A DNA stretch of 64,000 nt from Pelagibacter sp047722505 (lineage in GTDB: Bacteria; Pseudomonadota; Alphaproteobacteria; Pelagibacterales; Pelagibacteraceae): the NCBI RefSeq assembly GCF_047722505.1, contig NZ_CP159814.1, forward strand, positions 682,001 to 746,000. Direction: 5' to 3'. The position numbers were made by a program, and so were the translations under genes. The notes below the pieces were generated by a model, which saw only the letters and a program-made list of their open reading frames with translations, searched no databases and was not told where the DNA came from. Position 1 is the first letter of the stretch. Every line of letters starts with the position of its first letter. Shown here in pieces: positions 52,272-59,796 of this stretch.

Positions 52272-53309
52272 TTAACTAAAAGCTTCTGTCCAAGTTCCTT
52301 GGGTTGATGCTTTAGAATATTCTGTTGAACGACCTTCAAAGAAGTTCATATGCTCAACTGCATTCAGCATAGAATCTAACCAAGTAAGTGGATTTTTATC
52401 CACATCATAAATTGGATCTAATCCAAGTTGAGATAATCTTCTATTAGCAATAAATCTTATGTATAGTTTTACATCTTTCGCTGTAAGACCTTCCATAGGG
52501 CCCATTTCAAAAGCCAAATCAATGAAAGCATCTTCATGCTCAATGATTGTTCTACATGCTTTATAAAGTTCTTTTTTTAATTGAGGATTCCAGATTTCTG
52601 GGTTTTCATGAATGAACTCTTTAAACAATCTAATCATAGAATTACAGTGCAACGTTTCATCTCTAACTGACCAAGTAACAATTTGACCCATCCCTTTCAT
52701 TTTATTATGTCTTGGGAAGTTAAGTAAGATTGCAAAACTTGCAAACAATTGTAAACCTTCAGTGAAGGCACTAAATACAGCCACTGTTAATGCAATATCT
52801 TTTTTTGAACTCATGTCAAAATTTTGCATGTAGTCATATTTGTCTTTCATTTCTTTATACTTCATGAATGCAGAATATTCTGATTCAGGCATTCCAATCG
52901 TATCAAGTAAATGAGAGTAAGCAGCTATGTGAACTGTTTCCATTGAAGCAAAAGCAGTCATCATCATTAAAACTTCTGTAGGTTTAAATACAGTTGTATA
53001 GTGTCTTAAATAACAATTTTGCACTTCAACATCAGCTTGAGTAAAAAATCTAAAAATTTGTGTTAATAAATTCTTTTCAGACTGGGTTAAATTTTTCTGC
53101 CAATCTCTAACATCGTCACCAAGTGGCACTTCCTCTGGTAGCCAGTGAATTCTTTGTTGTGTTAACCAAGCATCATAACACCATGGATATCTAAATGGTT
53201 TGTAAACCGGATTTTCAACTAGTAATCCCATTTTTTGTGGTTGAGCTATTTCTTTTTTTTCTGGTTGAATAATTTTAGTATCCATTTTTTCTACTGACAT
53301 GATAGGCAC
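52272..53309 (-). CDS. nrdB: Ribonucleoside-diphosphate reductase, class I beta subunit
   Basis: NrdB houses the di-metal/tyrosyl radical cofactor. Ligands and radical site are recognisable in the 345-residue sequence: ADVEVQN (Asp), METVHIAAYSHL with Glu, His and the radical Tyr at the E-xx-H-xxx-Y spacing of E. coli, and WSVRDETLHCN with the C-terminal Glu and His. The start overlaps the nrdA stop by 19 bp; the internal ATG three codons later (MSVEK) is also possible. Confidence 0.96.
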   Translation of the reverse strand: MPIMSVEKMDTKIIQPEKKEIAQPQKMGLLVENPVYKPFRYPWCYDAWLTQQRIHWLPEEVPLGDDVRDWQKNLTQSEKNLLTQIFRFFTQADVEVQNCYLRHYTTVFKPTEVLMMMTAFASMETVHIAAYSHLLDTIGMPESEYSAFMKYKEMKDKYDYMQNFDMSSKKDIALTVAVFSAFTEGLQLFASFAILLNFPRHNKMKGMGQIVTWSVRDETLHCNSMIRLFKEFIHENPEIWNPQLKKELYKACRTIIEHEDAFIDLAFEMGPMEGLTAKDVKLYIRFIANRRLSQLGLDPIYDVDKNPLTWLDSMLNAVEHMNFFEGRSTEYSKASTQGTWTEAFS

Positions 53310-55228
53310 TCCTCGTATTCTGGTTGTTCGGTTGTTTGTGGTTTTGACTTATAGACATTTGCGGTAACATCTGTTGCTTTAGTATCATTAACATTCTCCG
53401 CACGTTGAATTGATTTTGATCTACAGTAATAAAGACTCTTTAGGCCTTTTTTCCAAGCATCAAAATGAATTTTATGTAGTTCTCTTTTGTGAATATCTGC
53501 TGGTACAAACAAGTTAATTGATTGAGCTTGAGATATAAAAGGTGTTCTATCTCCACTTAATTCAATAATCCATTTTTGATCCAATTCAAAAGCAGTTTTG
53601 AAAACATCTTTTTCTAAATCAGTTAAAAAATCTAAATGAGAAACGGAACCTTGGTTTGTTGTAATACCAGACCAAACATCATCTGTATTTTTTCCATGTT
53701 TTTCTAATAATTCAACTAAGTATCTATTTCTAACATTAAATGAACCTGAAAGAGTTTTATGCGTGTAACTGTTTGCTGCAACTGGCTCTACTCCAGGGGA
53801 TGCTCCACCACAGATAATAGAAATAGAAGCTGTTGGTGCAATAGCAGTTTTGTTAGAAAACCTTTCATTAAAACCATAATCAGCAGCATCTGGGCATGGT
53901 CCTCTTTCATCAGCTAAATCTTTTGAGGCTTGATCAACATACTCTTGAATATGCTTGAATATTTTTTTATTCCAAACTTTACTCATAACAGATTCAAGCG
54001 GAATACTGTGTTGCTGTAAATAAGAATGGAAGCCCATAACACCTAGGCCAACACTTCTTTCTTTTTCAGCAGAATATTTTGCATCATCAAATTGCTCTGG
54101 AGCTCTTTCGATAAAGTCTGTTAATACATTATCTAAAAATCTCATAACATCATTAATCATAACGTTATCGTCTTTCCACTCATCATACTTTTCTAGGTTT
54201 AAAGATGATAAGCAACAAACAGCAGTTCTATCTCTTCCATTTTTATCTATTCCCGTAGGTAAAGTTATTTCACTACAAAGGTTAGAAGTTTTAACAGTTA
54301 AGTTTGCAAGTTTATGGTGCTGTGGAATTTGTCTGTTAACTGTATCAATATAAATAATATAAGGTTCACCTGTTTCAATTCTTGCAGTTAATAATCTAAT
54401 CCATAAATTTCTTGCAGAAATAGTTTGTTGTACAGTTCCATCAGCAGGACTTTTTAGTGCCCATTGTTCATCTGTTTCAACAGCTCTCATAAATGCATCG
54501 GATACTAAAACACCGTGATGAAGGTTTAAGGCTTTTCTATTTGGATCTCCACCAGTAGGTCTTCTCATTTCAATAAACTCTTCAATTTCAGGATGTTCAA
54601 TTGGAAGGTAACAAGCAGCCGATCCTCTTCTTAATGAACCTTGGCTAATCGCCATTGTTAACGAGTCCATTACTTTAATAAATGGAATAATGCCTGATGT
54701 CTTTCCAACTTTACCAATTTTTTCTCCAATAGATCTAAGGTTGCCCCAGTAACTTCCGATCCCACCACCTTTAGCAGCTAACCAAACGTTCTCACTCCAT
54801 AAATCAAGTATTCCATTTAAGCTGTCTGATGCTTCATTTAAAAAACATGAAATTGGTAAACCTCTTTTAGTTCCACCATTTGATAAAACTGGAGTTGCTG
54901 GCATGAACCATAAATTACTAATGTAGTTATAAATTCTTTGTGCGTGTAAATTGTCATCTGCATATGAACTTGCAACACGCGCAAATAAATCTTGAAAAGA
55001 TTCGTTATGACCTAAGTATCTATCTTTTAAAGTTGCTTTACCAAAGTCTGTTAATTTACTATCTCTTGATCTATCAATTTTAATAATGATACCTTTTTCA
55101 TTTTGAAAAAGTTCTGTGTCATTGCTAAGTGAAAATAAATCTGGTCCTTTATTTTTTGAAAGCTCTCTATTATCTGGGCTATACTCGGAGACAGCTTTCT
55201 TTAGTGCCTGTGATAGAATTTTGTTCAT
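53291..55228 (-). CDS. nrdA: Ribonucleoside-diphosphate reductase, class I alpha subunit, without ATP cone
   Basis: NrdA reduces ribonucleotides to deoxyribonucleotides. Visible active-site residues are Cys128 (GLPISCFLNE), the radical Cys318 with Asn316 and Glu320 (SNLCSE), and Cys338/339; the C-terminal ECLSCQ carries the thioredoxin-shuttle pair. At 645 residues it begins directly with the catalytic ten-helix part and lacks the N-terminal ATP-cone found in E. coli NrdA, so dATP feedback at that site should be missing. Putative NrdR boxes lie upstream. Confidence 0.95.
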   Translation of the reverse strand: MNKILSQALKKAVSEYSPDNRELSKNKGPDLFSLSNDTELFQNEKGIIIKIDRSRDSKLTDFGKATLKDRYLGHNESFQDLFARVASSYADDNLHAQRIYNYISNLWFMPATPVLSNGGTKRGLPISCFLNEASDSLNGILDLWSENVWLAAKGGGIGSYWGNLRSIGEKIGKVGKTSGIIPFIKVMDSLTMAISQGSLRRGSAACYLPIEHPEIEEFIEMRRPTGGDPNRKALNLHHGVLVSDAFMRAVETDEQWALKSPADGTVQQTISARNLWIRLLTARIETGEPYIIYIDTVNRQIPQHHKLANLTVKTSNLCSEITLPTGIDKNGRDRTAVCCLSSLNLEKYDEWKDDNVMINDVMRFLDNVLTDFIERAPEQFDDAKYSAEKERSVGLGVMGFHSYLQQHSIPLESVMSKVWNKKIFKHIQEYVDQASKDLADERGPCPDAADYGFNERFSNKTAIAPTASISIICGGASPGVEPVAANSYTHKTLSGSFNVRNRYLVELLEKHGKNTDDVWSGITTNQGSVSHLDFLTDLEKDVFKTAFELDQKWIIELSGDRTPFISQAQSINLFVPADIHKRELHKIHFDAWKKGLKSLYYCRSKSIQRAENVNDTKATDVTANVYKSKPQTTEQPEYEECLSCQ

Positions 55229-55261
55229 ATTTTATGTTTTTTTTAATTTATTTTTGCAAAA

Positions 55262-55308
55262 CAACTACATGTTGTATGCTGAAAGCATTGATACACCATA
55301 TAAATCAT
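55262..55308. promoter_or_regulatory. Two putative NrdR boxes upstream of nrdAB
   Basis: Box 1 (55262-55277) has the core CTACATGTTG, fitting the known CwAtATaTwG NrdR core at all key positions. Box 2 (55293-55308), acaCCATATAAAT, fits in its first half only. The cores are 31 bp apart, the three-turn spacing typical of paired NrdR sites. They lie 34-80 bp before nrdA, in the 156 bp region shared with the divergent phosphohexomutase gene. Confidence 0.5.
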
Positions 55309-55384
55309 TAATCAACAGAACATTTATAGAACATATAAAAAAATTATCAATAAAAAAATAAAATGAATGTAAGAAAGGTTAACA

Positions 55385-56839
55385 ATGACAACAAATTTAA
55401 AAATAGATCCATATGGCTTCAGAGAGTATGACGCAAGGTGGTTGTATGAGAAGGATATAAACAGAATCGGAATAGAGAATCTAGGCAAAGGTTTGGGTAC
55501 TCAAATTATAAAACATACTAAAAAAACCAACCCGAGAGTAATCGTAGGTCATGATTATAGATCTTACAGTGAAGAAATAAAAACTGCTCTTAAAAAAGGA
55601 CTACTTTCAACAGGATGTAATATTGAAGACATAGGTTTATCCCTATCCCCTACTGTTTATTTCGCACAATTTAATTTAGATGCTGATGCTGTTGCAATGG
55701 TAACCGCTAGTCACAATGAAAATGGTTGGACTGGAGTTAAAATGGGTATCAAAAAAGGCTTAACCCACGCACCAGAAGAGATGAAAGAATTAAAAGAGAT
55801 TACCTTAAATGAAAATTTCATAAAAGGTGAAGGCAGTGAAAAACAAATAGAAGGTTTTCAACAAATTTATAAAAATGATTTAATAAATAAAAATAAAATC
55901 ACAAAAAAAATTAAAGCAGTTGTTGCATGTGGTAATGGAACTGCTGGAATATTTGCCCCTGAAATTTTAAGAGGTATTGGTTGCGAAGTAATAGAACTTG
56001 ATTGTGATCTTGATTGGACTTTTCCAAAATATAATCCAAACCCAGAAGATTTAGAGATGTTACATGCAATTGCAAAAGCTGTAAAAGACAATAATGCTGA
56101 TATTGGTTTTGGCTTTGATGGAGATGGCGATAGAGTTGGTGTAATTGATAATACAGGGGATGAAATATTTTCAGATAAAATTGGCTTATTAATTGCAAGA
56201 AACTTATCAAAAACTCATAAAGGTTCTAAGTTTATTGTTGATGTAAAATCAACTGGGTTGTACGCAACTGATAAAGTTTTAGCGAAAAATGACTGTGAAA
56301 CTATTTATTGGAAGACAGGTCACTCACATATTAAAAGAAAAGTTAATACTGAAAAAGCATTAGCAGGATTTGAAAAAAGTGGTCACTTTTTCTTTAATCA
56401 ACCTTTAGGTTTCGGTTACGATGATGGAATTAATTCAGCAATACATGTGTGCCATTTATTAGATAATGAAAATAAAAGTATGCATGAAATCATAAAAGAA
56501 CTCCCTAATACTTTTCAAACACCCACGATGGCACCTTTTTGTAAAGATGAAGAGAAATATCAGGTTGTTGAAGATTTAGTTAAGCAAGTAAATGAAATTA
56601 AAGATAATAAAACTAAAATTGATGACCAAGAGATTAGTGAAGTGCTAACTGTTAATGGCATCAGATTTTCTTTTAAAGATGGTTCATGGGGATTAATTAG
56701 GGCCTCATCTAACAAACCATCACTTGTAATTGTGACCGAAAGTCCAACATCAGATGAAAGAAAGAAAAAGATCTTTGATTTTATTGATGATCTTTTACAA
56801 AAAACTGGCAAAGTTGGTGAGTATGATCAAAAAATATAA
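55385..56839 (+). CDS. Phosphomannomutase/phosphoglucomutase
   Basis: This alpha-D-phosphohexomutase interconverts hexose 1- and 6-phosphates. In the 484 residues the phosphoserine is Ser109 in TASHNENG, the Mg-binding loop is DGDGDR (Asp245, Asp247, Asp249), the sugar loop is GFEKSGHFFF, and the phosphate-binding C-terminal loop holds RASSNKPSLVI. This layout fits the dual-specificity AlgC/ManB type. It could supply glucose-1-phosphate to GalU. The 3' end overlaps the next gene by 17 bp. Confidence 0.9.
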   Translation: MTTNLKIDPYGFREYDARWLYEKDINRIGIENLGKGLGTQIIKHTKKTNPRVIVGHDYRSYSEEIKTALKKGLLSTGCNIEDIGLSLSPTVYFAQFNLDADAVAMVTASHNENGWTGVKMGIKKGLTHAPEEMKELKEITLNENFIKGEGSEKQIEGFQQIYKNDLINKNKITKKIKAVVACGNGTAGIFAPEILRGIGCEVIELDCDLDWTFPKYNPNPEDLEMLHAIAKAVKDNNADIGFGFDGDGDRVGVIDNTGDEIFSDKIGLLIARNLSKTHKGSKFIVDVKSTGLYATDKVLAKNDCETIYWKTGHSHIKRKVNTEKALAGFEKSGHFFFNQPLGFGYDDGINSAIHVCHLLDNENKSMHEIIKELPNTFQTPTMAPFCKDEEKYQVVEDLVKQVNEIKDNKTKIDDQEISEVLTVNGIRFSFKDGSWGLIRASSNKPSLVIVTESPTSDERKKKIFDFIDDLLQKTGKVGEYDQKI

Positions 56840-57098
56840 ATATTTACTAATCTTTATCCTTCTTTTTACCTCTAAAAGTCATGCTCTAAGCCCTGAATAT
56901 GAGAAGGAATTATACATTGGTTGTTACACTAACTCTAAAACATATATTGGTGCAGATGGCGCTAAAATATACTGCCAGTGCACAATTGATAAATTAAGTA
57001 TAAAATTTAATAACGAAGAGATGGATGAAGTCTTCAGTAAAGAGCCTGATGAAATTCAACAGCTAACTGCATTCGCGACAATTGAGTGCGAAAAATAA
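56823..57098 (+). CDS. Small exported cysteine-containing protein, unknown function
   Basis: I start it at ATG 56823, inside the end of the phosphohexomutase gene, because MIKKYKYLLIFILLFTSKSHA is a convincing Sec signal peptide (basic start, hydrophobic core, SHA before the cleavage site). The mature part of about 70 residues has four cysteines (GCYTN, YCQCTID, ECEK), likely forming two disulfides in the periplasm. No family is recognised. It lies between the phosphohexomutase and dmdA. Confidence 0.75.
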   Translation: MIKKYKYLLIFILLFTSKSHALSPEYEKELYIGCYTNSKTYIGADGAKIYCQCTIDKLSIKFNNEEMDEVFSKEPDEIQQLTAFATIECEK

Positions 57099-57141
57099 AA
57101 AAAAGCTTTTCAAATAATAAAATAATTAATAGATTTTGAAA

Positions 57142-58284
57142 ATGGAAGATAAGAAAAACTTCGGTTTTGGAACGCAGATTAGAAAATCCCCTTACTTTAA
57201 CTCCACTGTTAAATGGGGTGCAACTGGTTTTTCAGTTTATAATCATATGTACATTCCTCGTGACTTTGGATCCCCTGAACAAAACTTTTGGAATTTAGTT
57301 AATGAAGCAATTTTATGTGACGTTGCAGTTGAGCGACAAGTTGAAATTACAGGACCAGATGCTACTAAATTTATTCAACTCTTAACACCAAGGGATTTAT
57401 CAAAACTTTCCGTTGGACAATGCAAATATGTTTTAATTGTAAATAATGAAGGTGGAATTTTAAATGATCCAGTTTTATTAAGATTAAAAGAAAACCATTA
57501 TTGGTTATCCCTTGCAGATAGTGATATTTTATTATGGGCACAAGGGGTTGCAGTAAATTCAAACCTTGATGTTAAAATTATCGAACCTGATGTATCCCCT
57601 CTTCAATTACAAGGACCAAACTCTGGAAAAATTATGGAGGCTTTATTTGGTGAAAGTATTAATGATCTTAAATATTATTGGTTACGTGAATTAGATTTAG
57701 ACGGCATTCCTTTAGTGGTCTCTCGTACCGGTTGGTCAAGTGAATTAGGATATGAATTATATTTAAGAGATGGTTCTAAGGGAGACAAACTTTGGGAAAA
57801 GATAATGGCAGCTGGTAAACCTCATGGATTAAAACCAGGTCACACGTCATCGATTAGACGTATTGAAGGTGGGATGTTATCGTACCATGCAGATGCTGAC
57901 ATTAACACTAACCCTTATGAACTAAATCTAGGAAGACTTGTTAATCTTGACACAAATATAAACTTTATTGGTAAAGATGCTTTAAAGAAAATAAATCAAG
58001 AAGGTGTTAAAAGAAAACAAGTTGGAGTTATTTTAGATTGTGATCCTTTAACAGGACCTAACACTACCTTTTGGGAAATCTTAAAAGACAATAAAGTAGT
58101 TGGTAAAACTACTTCTGCAGTTTACTCACCAAGACTAAAACAAAACATAGCCCTTGCAATGGTTTCAATTAACAATTCAGAAATTGGAACAGTACTTGAT
58201 GTTAAAATGAATGATAAAATAGTTAAAGCAACGGTTGCTGAAAAACCTTTCTACGATCCTAAAAAGAAACTAGCAAGTTCCTAG
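57142..58284 (+). CDS. dmdA: Dimethylsulfoniopropionate demethylase
   Basis: DmdA transfers a methyl group of DMSP to tetrahydrofolate, giving methylmercaptopropionate, a main sulfur and carbon source of SAR11. I prefer ATG 57142 (380 residues) over an in-frame TTG six bases upstream. The GcvT-type fold is clear, and segments such as FSVYNHMYIPRDFG, CDVAVERQVEITGPDA, YWLSLADSDILLWAQG and RIEGGMLSYHADADINTNPYE match SAR11 DmdA as I remember it, rather than aminomethyltransferases. The last residues YDPKKKLASS also fit. A close non-DMSP paralogue cannot be fully excluded. Confidence 0.85.
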   Translation: MEDKKNFGFGTQIRKSPYFNSTVKWGATGFSVYNHMYIPRDFGSPEQNFWNLVNEAILCDVAVERQVEITGPDATKFIQLLTPRDLSKLSVGQCKYVLIVNNEGGILNDPVLLRLKENHYWLSLADSDILLWAQGVAVNSNLDVKIIEPDVSPLQLQGPNSGKIMEALFGESINDLKYYWLRELDLDGIPLVVSRTGWSSELGYELYLRDGSKGDKLWEKIMAAGKPHGLKPGHTSSIRRIEGGMLSYHADADINTNPYELNLGRLVNLDTNINFIGKDALKKINQEGVKRKQVGVILDCDPLTGPNTTFWEILKDNKVVGKTTSAVYSPRLKQNIALAMVSINNSEIGTVLDVKMNDKIVKATVAEKPFYDPKKKLASS

Positions 58285-58305
58285 TAAGTCTAGTATTTAT
58301 AAACC

Positions 58306-58398
58306 ATGTTAACTCCAAAAGATTATATCTCCCTATACTTACTAGTTATTATCTTAACAGTAGTTTCAGTTAACTTCATGTACCGTCTCTACTTCTAA
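58306..58398 (+). CDS. Possible 30-residue single-span membrane peptide
   Basis: An ATG 22 bp after the dmdA stop opens 30 codons: MLTPKDYISLYLLVIILTVV then a polar-aromatic end with MYRLYF. It is one hydrophobic span with flanking charges, an unlikely result of random AT-rich DNA. It overlaps the stop of the convergent gene at 58395 by four bases. No Shine-Dalgarno sequence is visible. Proposed only as a candidate. Confidence 0.4.
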   Translation: MLTPKDYISLYLLVIILTVVSVNFMYRLYF

Positions 58399-58826
58399 TA
58401 ATATTCCTTATCTTTTTTTTTAATAAAAGACCTAGATGAGCCAAGTTTCCCAACGTTTATAGGATTAAAGGGTTTTTTCATAAAACGCATTCCTCGATTG
58501 GGATCTTTTCTAGGAGCGCTTGTAAAGACAACCTTGTTCTCATCTCTTCTAGACTTTTCTAGCTCTTCTTTCCTCTGACGGTCTCTCATTTTTTGATATT
58601 CTTTAAGCTCATCAAGCTTGTCATCTTTCTCTTCTTTTACAGGCTCATCTTTTAAATAAAAAGCAGACGTATCAATATCTTCAACTTTAACTGATGTTTC
58701 TTGTGCTTTTGCATAAGCTGCTTCCAGTTCTTTTATCTTTTCGTTAATTGGCTTTGTTTTGACATAAGAATTATTATCTTTATCAAAAGCTGATATTTGC
58801 CAATCAGGTGTATTACGTTTTACCAT
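58395..58826 (-). CDS. Hypothetical charged, coiled-coil-like protein
   Basis: The 143-residue product is rich in Lys, Glu and Asp, with a predicted helical, possibly coiled-coil segment (about 65-95, DDKLDELKEYQKMRDRQRKE) and a basic end containing GMRFMKKPFNPINVG. There is no signal or membrane span. Its ATG overlaps the stop of the preceding gene (TAATG) and has an AAGGAG Shine-Dalgarno, so the pair is co-expressed. No family recognised. Confidence 0.75.
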   Translation of the reverse strand: MVKRNTPDWQISAFDKDNNSYVKTKPINEKIKELEAAYAKAQETSVKVEDIDTSAFYLKDEPVKEEKDDKLDELKEYQKMRDRQRKEELEKSRRDENKVVFTSAPRKDPNRGMRFMKKPFNPINVGKLGSSRSFIKKKDKEYY

Positions 58827-59377
58827 TAGGTCTCCTTTCCTTTAGATTTTTTATATTTTAAATACTGATTAATTAAGTTTGATTGCCTGCTTAACAATCT
58901 TCCCTCCATTGTATTTAATTTCATCATTCGATCACCGCCACTGCAATCTTTAACATAAGCTGCACCCATTAATTCACTTCTGCGATCTAGATCCTTTTTA
59001 ATGGTTTGATGAAACTCTTTATGCTTAATCTTAACAAAGCTAGGGCTGTTATAACTCCTATCATATTCAGACATTTCTATACCAAACACCCCACATTCTA
59101 TTTGAGGTATTCGTTGTAGCCTCCACCCTATACTAATGATTTGTTGTATGATTAAGCCACTAATTGCATCAAAGACCTCAAAGGTTTTAAACATAAGATC
59201 TACATAACCTTTGTATTGCTCGGTATCTTCTCCAACCATCACATGATGCTCTGAATAAATGCCAAGTTTTATTGCATTCATTGATACTTTTTCTTTACCT
59301 AACTTCGTTTTAGGTCCTGTTGATTTTTTAGCATTTAGTTTATTTGCTAAAAGTTGTTTCTTGCTAATATTAGACAA
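58826..59377 (-). CDS. Hypothetical protein with an N-terminal NAxKSTGPxTxxGK motif
   Basis: The 183-residue protein begins with LLANKLNAKKSTGPKTKLGK then VSMNAIKLGIYS. This motif opens a widespread group of uncharacterised bacterial proteins (commonly ANRxNAxxSTGPxTxxGKxxxxxNAxxHGL). The rest is helical with several Met and Cys residues. The start is TTG at 59377, chosen because AAGGAG stands six to seven bases upstream. That Shine-Dalgarno lies in a hairpin (59384-59410). Confidence 0.75.
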   Translation of the reverse strand: MSNISKKQLLANKLNAKKSTGPKTKLGKEKVSMNAIKLGIYSEHHVMVGEDTEQYKGYVDLMFKTFEVFDAISGLIIQQIISIGWRLQRIPQIECGVFGIEMSEYDRSYNSPSFVKIKHKEFHQTIKKDLDRRSELMGAAYVKDCSGGDRMMKLNTMEGRLLSRQSNLINQYLKYKKSKGKET

Positions 59378-59383
59378 ATTGTT

Positions 59384-59410
59384 CTCCTTAAATTATTTTT
59401 AATTAAGGAG
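59384..59410 (-). promoter_or_regulatory. Hairpin that can hide the ribosome-binding site of the 183 aa gene
   Basis: On the minus strand CTCCTTAA (59410-59403) and TTAAGGAG (59391-59384) form an eight-pair stem. The 3' arm is the AAGGAG Shine-Dalgarno of the TTG-started gene at 59377. It might control translation, or merely be a weak transcription stop after the 113 aa gene; no T-run follows. Confidence 0.45.
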
Positions 59411-59454
59411 GTTTCTATAAAAATTTTTACAGTTAAGAAATGTTCAGTTATTAT

Positions 59455-59796
59455 CTACTTTTGAGAGTATTTAAGGATTTTAGGGTACTTTTTTAAGAGA
59501 TCCTTATTGAATAACGATCCAATGCCTAAAGTTCTATTTTTTATCCATTTTTTAATATGTTTATAATAAAAATTTTTAGAACTATCGTAATCAGACATTA
59601 GTTGATTAACTCTAAAATCAGCAACGTCCTTTTTAAAGTGCTCTTTCATTAAATCTCTAAATGCTCTGTGTTTGATTAATCGTTTCCAAGCTATAAAAGG
59701 ACTTTCATTATACCGATTACAATACTGGATGACTTTATAACTAATAGAAATCTCAACAAATTCACTAACTTTAGGCTGTCCTCTTCTTTCAACCAT
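59455..59796 (-). CDS. Hypothetical protein coupled to the nuclease-helicase
   Basis: The 113-residue, basic protein (VERRGQPKVSEFVEISISYK at the start) looks globular and helical, with no signal or membrane span. I recognise no family. Its ATG overlaps the helicase stop by one base (TAATG), which argues that its product is made with the helicase and perhaps in proportion to it. Confidence 0.75.
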   Translation of the reverse strand: MVERRGQPKVSEFVEISISYKVIQYCNRYNESPFIAWKRLIKHRAFRDLMKEHFKKDVADFRVNQLMSDYDSSKNFYYKHIKKWIKNRTLGIGSLFNKDLLKKYPKILKYSQK

